Below the pieces are notes generated by a model, which saw only the letters and a list, made by a program, of their open reading frames with translations, ran no database searches and was not told the DNA's origin. From assembly GCA_023853785.1 (NCBI GenBank), contig JAJIRX010000533.1, positions 248,001-312,000 on the forward strand: DNA of 64,000 nucleotides. Reading direction: 5' to 3'. The DNA is from Psilocybe azurescens. Taxonomy: Eukaryota; Basidiomycota; Agaricomycetes; Agaricales; Agrocybaceae. Positions 39,158 to 51,630 of the stretch are shown here, one piece after another (positions within the stretch are counted from its first letter, which is position 1; the number at the start of each line of letters is the position of its first letter). The position numbers and the translations under genes were made by a program.

Positions 39158-39496
39158 CGGGCCCATTTTCTCCAATAATAGATAGATGGTGTAAATTTGC
39201 TTGCAGCCAGACACTTGTAAGCAGCCTATGATCTCGAGCCGGAAACAATGAGGCATCGTTATTGATTCGAGGATTGGGCTGTTTCACCAAGCTATTAATA
39301 GCGCTGGAGCTAGGCAGTGCAAGCCGATGGGAAAACAGCTGCGCACGGAAACTCACGACAGTGACGTCGTTAATAGCACAGGAAGAAATGACCGGTTGAC
39401 CACTTATACGTCACATTAATCGATATCGGCATTCTTCAGCAAGCAACCTCAGGTCATGAAATTCTGGTCGAACAGCGCCGACGTTGATAGGCTCTA
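39158..39496. other. Intergenic upstream of GH16 gene C
   Basis: Nothing recognised beyond the promoter of gene C. Confidence 0.35.
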
Positions 39497-40063
39497 CTAT
39501 GTAGCTACCAAGTCAGCCTGTTTGCGCAATTGGAAGGCTGTATGAAAGGCATACCAGTTATTTCCAACTGTTCGATGGCTTATTCGAAGAAAATCTTCAG
39601 CCATCTTGTCATCAAAAAAGTAGTTCTCGTGATCCGTAGACCACGCGACATAGTGCATGTCCAAGGCTTGACAGGATTCATTCTGCTAGAAAAATAACTC
39701 AGATCAGCCGTGATCGTCGACGGACCATGAGAGGATGAACATGGCTTACCTGGAGTTCTTCTGATTCCAGAAAACCGAAAAACTTTAGAGTAAAACGAGA
39801 GTCAGGATAGGAGAAAAGTAGTCAAAATACCTGCGATGAAAAGCAATACAGACGTATGGAGGTTTCATTAGGGCTTCTTTCGAATTTTCATACTTAAACT
39901 GCCTCAGCAAATTGAGACGACGGTCAAAGCTGATGAACCATACAATAATCATCATTGGATTATAGCACGATTCCGTATGATGCCAAGACCGCGGATGGGA
40001 AATCGACCATACATTTCGGTCATTTAAGGATAGGTAGTTTCGTTCGAGTGAAGGACCTTGCAA
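39497..40063 (-). CDS. Possible unrecognised gene or gene fragment
   Basis: Minus-strand pieces look protein-coding but match no family I know. One, about 39690-39497, reads QNESCQALDMHYVAWSTDHE, YFFDDKMAEDFLRISHRTVG and ends QLRKQADLVAT. It is preceded by an intron with a GTAAGC donor and a TTTTCTAG acceptor, then FFGFLESEELQ. Further upstream is DRNVWSISHPRSWHHTE, FISFDRRLNLLRQFKYENSK and KPPYVCIAFHRR. The junction between the last two pieces does not keep frame with a GT-AG intron, so the model is incomplete or the gene is decayed. The upstream limit is unknown. Confidence 0.3.
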
Positions 40064-40284
40064 TATTCATTTGGCGAGAAAGTGTCGCAAAGTATCCCAC
40101 CAGAAATATCAACCTAGATGGAAGTTTAGTACAGGAAAAGTCTGCAATAGATCTTTTATACAGCAAATAGGCGGAGTCTACAAAAGATGTGGATATAGTA
40201 CTTAGCGTAACGATTAATCCCTGCAAAGCGGTGGAGAGACCCGCATGATAGCAAAAACAAGAAGATGAACGGCCCAGGAAAGCA

Positions 40285-41040
40285 TCAAGCGCCTCTTCCG
40301 CGCCCCCTTCCTCCGCGCATTGGACCTCCTCTTCCACCGCGACCTGTATCCATGATGTCAGCGCAAATGTATGCCATAAACGAAAGCCGAACGTATGACT
40401 TACCTCCTCTCGGAGCTCCACGGCCTGTACGATAGTAACTGAAGTATCAGAAGTCGGGCTGCTCCAACATGGTTCCTTGACTCACCTCCGCTCATATGTC
40501 CTCCTCGTGCGGATCGGTTAATATCGCGAGCTCTATTCTGTTCTTCCTTGACGACGTCTAACAGTGTGTCGGGCACCCGCAGATACTTGATCTAGATGAA
40601 GCCAGGAGTGAAGGTTATTTAATGTTGTTGCAGAGAAACGCATGGACAAAAAAAAAGAATTTGGATTTGAAAAGTTTCTGGCTGGGTGCAAGGGATTAAA
40701 TCGTATCCGTGAATGAACGTACTGTGCTTCCTCGAATATAGCATTCCTTCAGCTTCCAGAATCTATCACCGTCCGGATTTGTCTGATAAACCTCTCGTAA
40801 TGTAATATTCATGAAGTTGTCGCAGTTAACGAGATGTCCATTGAGTGTCTCCCCGTTCTTGAGTTCGACAAGCTAAAAGAAGTGACACGGTGGTTAGGGT
40901 CTTTGGCGGTTAACTTGGACATGCTGAGGGGTAGATTTACGTACCATAGGCTTGTTTTGAGCAGCTGTGAGAAGTGATAGCGGTAACTATGAACTCATTT
41001 TAGTGTCAGCGGGTAATCATTACACAGAGAGACGTGCCAT
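40285..41040 (-). CDS. LSM4: U6 snRNA-associated Sm-like protein LSm4
   Basis: Core Sm-fold subunit of the Lsm1-7 (cytoplasmic mRNA decapping) and Lsm2-8 (U6 snRNP) rings. Exons: 41040-41038, 40986-40945, 40872-40723, 40591-40486, 40424-40404, 40343-40285, giving 126 residues in frame. The sequence is [34 protein letters not shown] (Sm1), [20 protein letters not shown] (Sm2), and an RGG-rich tail ([19 protein letters not shown]) typical of LSm4. The first exon would be the ATG alone, followed by an intron starting GCACGT. That is a GC donor and the least certain part; the alternative is a start not seen here. The gene is divergent from the unknown gene at 41240, with 199 bp between. Confidence 0.9.
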
Positions 41041-41239
41041 GGTGGGAGGCGGTGAAGAGCACGAGTGAATGTTTTGACAGTGCTCAGCATCAACGACGCG
41101 TTTTCCACCCATCAAAAAACGTGACCAAAACAAAGACGTTTCAAACATTCCAAGACCGTTGACGGTTGAATCAACACTCTTTCAATTTACACTCCTCTCG
41201 CATCGTCTATCTTCACTGACCCCTCAGATAAGTTGCGTA

Positions 41240-41790
41240 ATGTCGATGCCAACGGAAACATTACCTGATTCTCTTGCAAGTTGTGAGTATCTTATCTATC
41301 TTTTTCCTATATTTACTTTACACTAAGATATTTGGTAGCCGAGGAGTATCGTGTCTTCATTAAGCTAAGCAAGATTCATCAGTTCTTGGGATCCTATTTG
41401 TATGAACTCGACATGGACTACCCATTGTCCCGATACCACAAGCCGCAATGTAAGGAAATTTGCCTAATACACATTCATTCCAATGATGGTGGTACGGTGC
41501 ACATAATGTGCACCCGGCCATACCTTCCATTATTTCTACACGAACGTAATCTACCTCAACCCATCGTTCATTATTTAAGTAAGTTATTCCCAGTCATATA
41601 TCCCGACCTTTGTAAATCCGCCGTCCGCCATGTACTTATACGCAGGGGCCCACGTTTTCTTATAATCACCAAAATCACTGCGGAGAAAGATCCTATGAAT
41701 GGGATGCCCCAGAGATTGAAATGGGAACGATACTCATTAAATCGATTCACGTTCAATTTGGGGGGTGAGGGGATGCATCAATCAAGATGA
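41240..41790 (+). CDS. Hypothetical protein divergent from LSM4
   Basis: Two exons, 41240-41282 and 41339-41790, give 164 residues starting MSMPTETLPDSLASSEEYRV. The acceptor at 41337-41338 keeps frame. Contents include FIKLSKIHQFLGSYLYELDM, a Cys/His-containing middle (CKEICLIHIHSNDGGTVHIM), VIYPDLCKSAVRHVLIRRGP and KWERYSLNRFTFNL. The WERYSLNRFTF end faintly recalls HORMA-domain proteins, but too weakly to assign. It shares a 199-bp promoter region with LSM4. The 3' end may extend through an intron starting GTGAGG near 41764. Confidence 0.45.
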
Positions 41791-44700
41791 GGATTATCCC
41801 GGCTACTCCTTGCTTGCACCCGAGAAATCCTCTTTCCTACTTTGACAAGCCCATGCGAGTAACCAGAACTCCACGCTAGACGCTTTTAAGGCGATCCCTA
41901 TTTAGCCAAAGGTTATAAACGATACTCAGTTTGTATCGCCAAGAACCTATTATGTTTATAACGTCACCACACGAAGAGGACTCCGCGGGACATTGGTGTT
42001 GCGTTCGTTATGGAGTATTCGACCATGGTTCAGTATGCACTCCATGGCATAGAGGACCGTAATCTTTTAGTTCAGATCTTAAATAGACCCTGAAATAACA
42101 AGATTGGCGCTGGATGGTCTGATTTCAAACATACTCCAAGCCTGCTTAGTACTTCAGTTACAAAAAGTGACTAAAACTCGTTGAGGCTTGAACTTGAAGG
42201 AGTTTTCCCGGTTTCCTCCCAATTTCCTCGCTTTCTTCACTGACAACGACAATCATCTACTCGTACCGACGTTCTCAAAATATGCTCGCATAAGGGCATC
42301 CATTCAGTTCACTGTGAAGCTTGGTCTTGAACTGCAACTGCCAGTGTCGCACATATGTGATCACGCCGCATGTTTGATGTCGTACAAGCCTATGATCCAT
42401 CTCAAAGCTTTGAGTTCGACGCTGAAATCATCATTAACTGGGCCACTAAGGGGCAATACATCATTAAGAAGAGATACTGTACATTCATGTTCTTCATCCC
42501 AGGCCATCCCATCACATCCATTACCACCTCTCCAGCGTCCCTTTATCCGACTTTTTATGTAGGGTTCGTCTCGGAACCCTCCGCCCAACCATTAACTATT
42601 CGAGGCTGGAGTTTTCTTCATCAAAATTTTGTTCGCGAAACACATCAGCGATGCGGCGACGCCATTCACAACTGGCAGCTACTTAGCTTCCACGTTCTGA
42701 TTCACTTTAACACGACTGCAAATTAGCCCGCAGTGCGCCCACAGACTTGCCAAAGAAAAGATTTTAAAACACTGACAGTTCTAGGTGGTCCTCTTTCACA
42801 CCTTCATACAACGTCCCCGTCACACTCTGTATGGAAAACGTCGGTGAAATCTACACTTTCTAGGTTCAATGGGCCACTCGGCACAAGCACGGCAGAGATG
42901 CTCGTACCATGGAGAACGTCTGCGCAATCACAATCCAAGGGTGATGAGATCCAGTTATTATCCCAAATGTATTCAAAAGATGTTCAACACCCCTCGGCGT
43001 CAAGTATACCCGAGAATTTAACTATTGATTTTCTATGAGCCAACAAGGCTCACATGTGAATGGTCACCACTCACTTCGAATCGGTGTCCCATCAATAGCT
43101 CAGCGGGAGGGGGAAGGATCCAAGGCTGAACGGAAGCCGGGGTGTGTGGGGGTAACGGGAGACGGAGGGAAAATTAGGTGGGACGAGCTTGCTCAAGATT
43201 TTTAAAAATGACAACTGCGGTGCGTCGGTATTTAATCCACATCCGTAATTATATACTTCCACTCACCTCCGCCCACCCGCTGTATAAAGGCTATGTAATA
43301 AGGCAAATATACCGCACGTTTTGTAATATTCATTCAATAGGAGGAGCTAGGCACAAGGCGCTTTGCCTCGCTTTGCCCATCACAATTACCCTGGCCTACC
43401 GCCTACCTACCCTGGCATATCTTGTTCCTATTAATTAAGTTGGTAGCATAGCGGCTCCCATACGCCCCCTTCCAACCGACGAAACTGGAAGACACGCTGC
43501 AAGCGTACGTACTGGATCATCACCGATACTGGAAGCAACCATTCGTGTTACAGCATAGTAATGGAATCATGTAATTTCATTACCAGAGGCCCCTGAATGA
43601 TCACGATGTGTACTCAATGTAAGCACCTCCAAAATCGGTCTAATTGCGCGGTATGACGCACTTCCGAATCTCAGAGAGAGCCCCAAATGCATACGATAAT
43701 TGTGGCGCATGAAATGAACTTGAAACCGAGGCCTCGTCGAGCCTCAGTGACGCCCGAGTAACTTGCAACTGTCAGCCTCACACCTACAACGCCACGCCGT
43801 GCCATGCCGGCCACTAGTACGACACACGCTTACTTACCTCCGATGGTCAACATACTAAGAAACAGACTCGTCAAAGGAAAGAAAATTTTATTTGCTTTGT
43901 CGAATCACTACTAGATATTCAATAAATCCACGTTCATCGACATATGGGTCAATGAAAAAGAAAAAAAAAGGATAGAGAAAGGATGATGAAAAGAAACGAG
44001 ACAATTTAAAAGAAATTTATATCTACCAAGTATTTATTCGGAAAAAAATATAAAAGACGGAAGAACTGACAGATATTCAAAAAAGTAAAAGACATTTAAA
44101 ACCCAAACCATAACCCACTGATTGATGTTGCTTCACATTCACAGTCCAGAAGAGAAAAGAAAAGAAAAGACGTAGCTGATGGAGGGGTAAAGTAATGAAT
44201 GCAGTGGGAGAAGGCTTGAGAAATACTCTGCATCTGCAGCATGTAATAGCCTAGAAAAAGAGTTTTACACCACGGAAAAGAAGTCAAATTCAAAATGAAA
44301 AAATAACAGGTTTCGAGAGAAAAAGAGGAACCAGGCTTATTTTGATACCGAAGTAAAAAAAAAAATGACATGTAGATGGCGGGAGAAACATTTCTTCTTT
44401 TTAAAAAGATAATCCTCGGATAAGGACGACGATCTTCTAGTTGGGAGGTGGCGAGGCATTTGAGTGTATGGGTAACATGGTGTGACAGGCAGGCGGTAGG
44501 GAAGATGATGGGTTATTTCTTCTGCCGTCATGGGTAAAAAATGCATTTGGTATCGAGAGGAACGGCAATCCGGACGTGCTAATGTAGCGTCCATAGGAGA
44601 GACGGGTGTAGGGTAGGTAGGAGGAAATCGCCAACGACATGCAAGGCAATCCCGAAGGTAGTCATTTTTGGTGTAGAGAGGGTAGAGAGCGAGGCGTATG

Positions 44701-44830
44701 CGTGTTGTCTGATGAAGAATAGTCTAACCCAAAGGAATGTCGACGAAATGTGTTGTGAAATTCGAGGCGAAGCCGTGGTAGTTTGTACATTTTTTGAGGA
44801 GAAAAGCAAGCAAGCACACAGACCAACCGA
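41791..44830. other. Long region with decayed coding traces
   Basis: Between 42190 and 43040 the plus strand has stretches of coding-like composition in changing frames. Examples are HLLVPTFSKYARIRASIQFT, FDVVQAYDPSQSFEFDAEI, GPLGTSTAEMLVPWRTSAQS and IQLLSQMYSKDVQHP. This looks like a decayed or heavily frameshifted gene of a family I do not recognise. From 43040 to 44830 nothing is recognisable; 43860-44420 is A-rich and probably 3' flank of the OPT gene. Confidence 0.35.
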
Positions 44831-47810
44831 TCAAGTGGCTGTTGGCGTAGGGGCAGGCACAGGCGTCCAGCCTTTCCACACAACGCCTCCTTCCGGAATC
44901 GCCAAAAACGGCGTCCTACGCCAATCCGCAGCTACACAAGAAAGAAAAGAAAGGAAAGGAAATAGGTATCAACATCCGGCCTCTATATGAAGAAAGAAAA
45001 TAAAGAATAGGACTCACTCTCAGTATGCACCGAATTCCCCACCAATTCAACACGATCTTGCCCTCTCTCGGGAACTGCAGCGTGAAGAAGATAAGCATCA
45101 CACTGATGACAGTCCCACTATCCAGCGCCGAGCTCAACACGTAGTTGAACTTGCTCCACCACGCAAAGTTCTTCTTCCTGATCAGGTACTGGAACACGAA
45201 GCCGACCGCGAACCACGAAGAGTAGTTGATGCCCGTGGCAGGTGGGATGTACGAGACACCATTCAGGACGACGGGCGTGCTCACGTAACGCACCCATGAT
45301 TTAGGGTAGCGACGCTGCCAGAAGAAGAAAGGAAGAGGGAGGAAGGCGCCAACGATGATAGCGTACAAGTGCGGATGATAAATGGATCCCGTTCCGAACT
45401 GTCGTGTAGGTCCAATAAGACCCCTAAAAAGAAAGAAATAGGCGATTAGCATACAAACAATAATCACCGTGAAGGCCGCAAAACAGCGCCAGACTCACCA
45501 AACAGCAGAAGCGGTATAGAACACTTGGTTATGAGGACACGTCAGCTGCGACGGCTGGTCTGTCTGGCATATATCCGGCACATTCGCGAACATCCACTCT
45601 TTCACTCCCACCTGCACAAACGCAGCTAGCGTCGTCGCCACCATTTGCACTACACCAGAAAAAGAAAATACAAACAAAAATGAGCATGCCAACAACCGAA
45701 AAAGTGAACAGCACTAATGATGGAATGGAATGAAATGAAAAACACACCCATGAACGTCGCCCGCGGTGGCACCTTGACATAATGGCCCAGCTTGAGATCC
45801 TGCACGAAAGACGTGCCAGCTGAAAGCGTCTGGACGGCATAAGACTTGAACACCATGTTCGCCAACGGTTTACCGGGCAACAGCGTTCCAGGTATAATCT
45901 GCGCCAGTAAATTAAGTGTAATCTAAAAGAAACCGAATAAACCATTAGCATCATCAATCATCCTTAGCTGAAAAACATCAAAACAAGGAGAGAAAAAAAA
46001 AGACACTAACGCCTTGTCCCGTCATCGCATAAATGAACCCGCTCGGCAATATATAAATCACCGGCAACGCCACGCTCAGTAACAACGCCCACACCGGCAC
46101 ATCCGTCGCCCACACCTCGACAGTGACCACACCCAGCGCAAAGAACACGCCCACCGCAATCAAGAACCACCAGTCCGGGACCTCCGGATAATTCCTCATC
46201 AGCTTCGCGTGGATATCATCCTTCTCCACTCTAATCTTCTTGAACCCGTTCATCAGCGTACGGCCGTGGTACAAGGCCGTGTGCACGATGACGCAGGTGG
46301 ATAGGGCAAATGCGAGCAGGTAGGTGATGGTGTATGTCGCGGGGAGATAGAGCGGGGAGTACTCATTGTATGCGGCTTCGTCGAAGGTGTCGTTCAGGCG
46401 GAGCACGCGAGAGACGTTATAGGTATTACCGAACCGGTCGTAGGGCTCGTTGGCGGACATCGGGAAGTAGCCGAGGTTCCACGACTGAAAAAGGCCGCCT
46501 TTGGTAAGAAAAAAAAGTGGGGTTGCAGACACGTAAATAACGTACGTTCGTATAGTACAAAGCGGGTGTAAGGATCCAATAGAACAGCACAAATCCAACA
46601 AAGATGTGGACTTCTGCCCACCAAGGAACTACGAGACAAATGTTTTCTTTTCAGCAAACAAGCATCAAAACCGAGAAGAAGAAAACACACCCATCAACGG
46701 ACTGCCGATCCAACTGATCTGCGTCCAATCAAAGGTGAGCACACTCATGCCTAACCCAGAATGAACACCAAAGAGTTGATTAACAGCCACATTATTCGGC
46801 GCCGCCCAACAAATGAACGAGAACACAGACAGCGCCTCGAACAAGTATCCTAAGAAAAAATCAATCAGCCATCACAATAATAGGGGAAAAACAACAACAA
46901 CCACATACCCGGTAAGATGAAAAATATAAACCCAGCAGCAGTAGTGATCACAAAGAACCTATATCGCGACATGCCCTTCCCACCGGGGTTTCCAACGTAG
47001 CCAACGATACCAATCCCATCATCCTCATCCTCCGCGTGCAGCGTGTTCAACAACGTACACGCCACCAGATTCTGGGGCCACACCATGCTCGCCGGCCACA
47101 CCAAAAGCGGCGGCACAGCCCCGCGAGCCCAAAGCCCGTGAGCTGCGTCGCCAGCACCAGCGTCAGGGCGAACCAATATCCCAAGTGTATGTTATAGAAG
47201 ACCTCGGCGACGACGATCGCGTTGAGCGCGTACGGGCTCGTCGTGGAGACGTTCGCCATGATGAACACTAACGCGTGCTCTTTGATGTTCCAGGGGCCTG
47301 GGTTCAGCGAGAGCTCGACGGAGCGCGGGTACGTGAGCGGGAGCAGGAGGTTGGTGATCAGCCGGAAGGGCGCGAAGGACGGCTGGTGCAGAGGCAGCAT
47401 GCGCCGTGGGAGATGCGGCAGCGGCACGCGATAGGTGTTGATAGGAAGTGTGAACGCCAGGAATTTGCCAAAGGGGTATGCGACGAGCAGGAGCGCGAGA
47501 GGGACGATGGTCGGTGCTGGGGAACGGAAGTTGAAGAACACATTCAGCGCACTAGATGAATCGGGCAAAAACGTCTAAGCTGCAGCGCAGAAGGTCTCGG
47601 GGGGAGGGAATGAGTAAAAACGCACCCGCTAAGCATGCACAGCGACAGCCCGATGGCCCACATCCTGATCGTCAAAGCGGGCATATCAGGGTCATCGATG
47701 TTCGACACCGACGCGCGCACTTCAGGGAACGGACTGTCCTCATCCTCGATCTCGTCAAAGTCGAATCTAGACGGCGAAGGCGACGCAGATCGTATCAGCT
47801 CCAAATCCAT
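44831..47810 (-). CDS. OPT-family oligopeptide transporter (two one-base frame breaks)
   Basis: Plasma-membrane proton-coupled importer of small peptides or related compounds. Nine minus-strand exons: 47810-47626, 47551-46909, 46849-46691, 46628-46546, 46484-46011, 45922-45748, 45649-45499, 45423-45018, 44931-44831, about 792 residues. Family landmarks: SLNPGPWNIKEHALVFIMAN, SPYALNAIVVAEVFY, FALTLVLATQLTGFGLAG, WPASMVWPQNLVACTLLNTL, SVFSFICWAAPNNVAVNQLF, SWNLGYFPMSANEPYDRFG, NLLAQIIPGTLLPGKPLANM, DLKLGHYVKVPPRATF, PDICQTDQPSQLTCP. It has many hydrophobic helices. Two frame breaks: exon 2 has T4 where T5 is needed (plus 47103-47106) and exon 8 has G4 where G5 is needed (plus 45037-45040). Both restore family sequence when lengthened by one. 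Confidence 0.88.
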
Positions 47811-49288
47811 AGCACCTCAATCAAAAATACCAAAGAAAAAAAAAGTAGAAAAATGGGAAGAGAAAATCGATGTGAAAAAAAAAAAAGAAAAGCAAAAAGC
47901 AAATGCAAAAGGACGCAAATACCAAAAAATATTAAAGCGTGCATTGCAGAAGGAAGGAAAGAATGAGAAGTAGCGAACACAGCGAACCCCAACGCGCACG
48001 TAAAAGACGCAAGTCCCAAAAAATTACAACAAGTACAACAAGGGCAAGAAAAGAATGGAAGACTCCAAACCACGCTGCAACCACAGCCCACAAGCCCCCT
48101 TACTCGAAGCGGCAACGCGAAGGCGAAGGAACGCTTGAGTCGAGGACATCGAACATCGAGAGTCTCCAAGAACGCAAATCAAGTCACGAAGAGCATCGCA
48201 AAGCGGCCACGAGACGAGAGCACATGGGGAGCACCGTCGCCAAGAATAGAACCCAATCCAACCGAACCGATTCTCGAACCAAGTAGACGTCCATCAACTG
48301 AACTCGCTTCCCCATCTTCCTTCCCCACACCGGCACTCCTCCTATCTATCCCTGTGCCATCCCATCTATACACCTCAGTCCACGTACCGTAGCCCCACGA
48401 CCCAACTGAAATAAAAAAGAACACAAAAAGAAAGAAAGTTTAGGGTGGGGTGAGGAAATCCCCACGCAGGAATAAACCACACGCATAAAGTCGTATTCGT
48501 CGCACCCAAGTCCATCCATCACGATCACAACGCACAACGGACACCCCCAAAACGCACATCCAAGATATCGGAGCGAGAAAAAGCAGACAAAAAGGGGACG
48601 TATATGGCCTTAAAATAAAGACAGAGAGACTGTGCTTCCCATCCAAGCGACAGAGACAGATATCGGTGTGCGTGGCATCCCACACGTTCAAAAAAGAAAA
48701 GTAAGACGAGAAAAAGCGCTCGAAATGTGCAGCACCCAAGCAGTATGCCCAGCCATAAACGACGAGACAATATGAGACAAGAAAGAGCTCGAAGTGTGCA
48801 ATACCCAAGCCAAGAGATGATATGAGACAAGAACGAGACATGAGCCGAGACGAACCCGCAGACACAAAATCAAAACAAAAAATAGAGTCTGAATCTGAAT
48901 ACAGACAGACAGACAGACAGACAGTGCAACCAACAAAGCTGTCACTCGTCCCCCGTCCCCGTCGTCGCCGACATCAAGAATGATGATATCAAATGAGCGG
49001 ATTATAATCGCACATAGATGAATGGATGGAATGGATGGACGAGGGCACTCCAGCCAGACCAGAGAAAAGGAGGCCGAATTGCAAGCACAGCGCATCGGAC
49101 GTGCAAAGCCGTCGTAAAAATAACAAAACATCATAACAAACTTGAAATAAAATAAAAGAAAGAAAAGAAAACCGCAAGAGAAAGAAAAAAAACGAAGACG
49201 AAAATGAAGATGAAGATGAAAAACGAAAAAAAAAACGAAATAGCAGAACAAACAGAAAAACCGAATCGCGAATCCCAAAAAAAAGCAC
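47811..49288. other. Intergenic between OPT promoter and the low-complexity gene
   Basis: Strongly strand-biased, purine-rich on the plus strand (poly-A and GAAA-rich around 47825-47960 and 49140-49240), with a (GACA)6 microsatellite at 48901-48924. No supported gene. Hydrophobic frames on the minus strand are by-products of T-rich composition. Confidence 0.4.
48901..48924. repeat. ACAG tetranucleotide microsatellite
   Basis: Six uninterrupted ACAG units. Confidence 0.85.
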
Positions 49289-51630
49289 TCACTTAATACT
49301 CCCCTCCCGACTCTCCCCATCGCCATCCCCGTCCTCATCCTCATCCCCGTCCTCATCATCGCCGTCCTCATGCACCCTATCCCCGCGCCCCTCATACCCA
49401 TACCCCTCCTCCGTCGTCCCCCGCTCCAAATCCGTCATCGTGTCCCCGCTCCTCCGATTCCTGCTCCTGCTCTTATCCCCATTCCTCGACGCCCGCCGCC
49501 TCCCGCTGCCGCGGCTCCCCCACGCGGCTATGCACGCTCATGCTCAGCGAGTCCACGAAACTGCTCTCGTCCCCCTCCCCCTCCATCCCGTGTCGGCCCA
49601 GCGCCAGCGCGCGGGGGTCCTTCACGATCGAGCTGTCGTCGCGCTCCGTGTCCGCGTCCCCGGCGTACCCCGCGCCGCCCGCGGTGCTCGCGCGCGACCG
49701 GCGGCGCAGGTCGATGTCCCCGACCCGGGCCTCCCGTTCCCGGGCGTGGCAGTGGAGTTCGCCGTCGCGCCGCGCCCGTGCCCGTACGCGTGCGCGAGCG
49801 CCGCATAGGCGTAGTACGGCTGGGCGTTCGGGTTCTTCAGCCGGCGCTCCTGGTACGGGTGCGTCGTCGTGTTTGTGTACGGATAAGAAGAGTGCGCGTG
49901 CGAGGGTGTGCCGGGCGACAGCGGCGTGCCGGGCGCGAGCTGCCCGTCCGCGGTGGATGGGGGCGCGAGGGCGGAGGCGCCGCTCGTGCGCTTGGACGAT
50001 CGGTGCTTCCTCTTCTTCATCCCGTTGTTGTTGTTCGTCGTGGTGGGGCCGCTGTTGAAGCAGCCGCCTCCGCCGGCCCAGCAGCAGCAGCAGCAGAAGT
50101 AGGAGAAGGCGATATCAGCCCGCTCCCGCTGCCCACGCTCCCGACGCTGCGCATCTTCTCCTCCTTGCTCATCTTCACGTCGTCGCCGCTCGAGCGCCGC
50201 TTCTCCTTCTTCGCGTCCCGCTCCTTGCTCCGCGGGCCGTGGGCGTGGGCGTCGCCGGACAGCGACACCCGCCCGGGCAGGCTCACGCGCACCTCCTTGC
50301 GCCTGTCCACCCGCTCGTCGCCCTCCTCGTCCTCGTCATCCTCCTCTTCCTCCTCTTTAACAGCGACTTGCTCCTCTTCCTCCTCCTCTTCGTCTTCTTC
50401 CTCCTCTCTCACCCTTGTCGCACTAACATTCCCACTCCCACTCCCATTCCTCAGCCCACTAGCACCGCCCAAAGGCGACGACGCTGCGGGCGCACCCCCG
50501 CGGCGCCCGCACTCGCACTCGTGCCCAGCCGCTTCAGCTTGAACACGTCCACGCCGAGCCCGGACACCCCCGTGCTGGGGTGCGAGTCCGTGCTCGGCGA
50601 CGGCGGCGACATCGGCGGGGGTACGGGTACGCGAACGTGTGTCCCTGCGGCACCGCAAGCGCGGGGGTGTACGCTGGTACTGATATTGGGGCGGCCGAGC
50701 CGGTGGTGGTGCTGGGCAAGGTGGTGCTGGCGGAGGGATAGTTAATTCCTTTCAGGAACGTCGCGCTCGTCGGCGACGGCGCATACGGAAGTTGTGCGAG
50801 GGGCCCGAGGGCCCGCGGCGGCGTACATGAACGACGAGGTGGCGGAGGCCGTCGAGGCGGGGCGGCGGCGGCCCCATGCGTCGAACGTCGGGTCTGGGTA
50901 CTGCGGCTGCGTGGGAAGCGGCGGGACGGGCGACGGCGACGCGGACGCGGACGAGGACGAGGCGAAGGGGTGTGTGGGGAGGGACGCGGCTGACGTCGAT
51001 GTGTTGGCTATGGACGCTGATGACGGTGCGAGTGTCGTAGGGTCGGTGGTCGTAGTTTTGGTAGATGTAACTGTAACAGGCGATGCGTTCGTGGTTGTGG
51101 TGGTGATTGTGGGAGCCGTAATCGTAACAGGCGGTGTAATGGGAGACGTGGTGTATGCGAACGGCGGCGAGCGCTGCTGCTGCTGGCGGAGGAGGAGCTG
51201 CTGCTGCTGCTGCTGTACGAGGAGGAGTTGCTGCTGGTACTCATACTGCTGCTGCTGCTGCTGCTGCTCGTACTGCTGATAATACTGTGCTTGGGCGGCA
51301 GCCGTGCCCGCGCCGCCTATCGCATACGGCGAGTTCAAGCTCACGCCCGGGTTATACCCCTGCTGCAGATACTGGTGTTGGTGCTGCACCTGCTGCACCT
51401 GCTGCTGCTGCTGCTGCTGCTGTTCCTGATCAGCGGTCGTCGGCGGGAGAAACGCAAACACATCCTCGTCCTCGCTCTCCTCGTCTTCGTACTCCTCCTC
51501 GATCTCGTACTGCTGGTGCCCGTACTGCTGGGACTGGTACCCGCCGAATGCGCCGCCGGCGGTGGGCGGGCGGGCAGAGGCGGAGGTGCCTGGGCGGTGG
51601 GCGGAGGAGGGGGCGGCCGCGGATGGGCAT
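49289..51630 (-). CDS. Large low-complexity Q-rich and acidic protein (several frame breaks)
   Basis: Unrecognised gene with strong coding signal but a broken frame. From upstream: a Gly/Pro/Tyr part (GGYQSQQYGHQQYEIEEEYE), long polyQ tracts encoded by CAG/CAA (51180-51430), S/T/P-rich spacers (PSPTSATFLKGINYPS), VSGLGVDVFKLKRLGTSASA, an acidic block (REEEEDEEEEEEE), a basic block (GPRSKERDAKKEKRRSSG; MKKRKHRSSKRTSG), AQPYYAYAALAHAYGHG, and an RS/acidic tail ending TGA at 49289. These parts lie in different frames, and the switches fall in homopolymers, e.g. G5 at 50617-50621 and C5 at 50495-50499 (plus strand). The start is uncertain; an ATG at 51630 is the nearest upstream. The composition suggests a nuclear regulatory or scaffold protein. 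Confidence 0.5.

Noticed and set aside
48688..49401. Long hydrophobic, F/C-rich frame on the minus strand that looks like a membrane protein
   Set aside because: It is produced by T-rich low-complexity DNA (A-rich on plus) and has no conserved transporter motif. It overlaps the acidic tail of a better gene model in another frame.
49370..50542. Open frame of 390 codons on the plus strand, rich in R, P, A and S
   Set aside because: It is antisense to the Q-rich/acidic gene and arises from GC-rich, stop-poor sequence. It has no family resemblance, and composition alone explains it.
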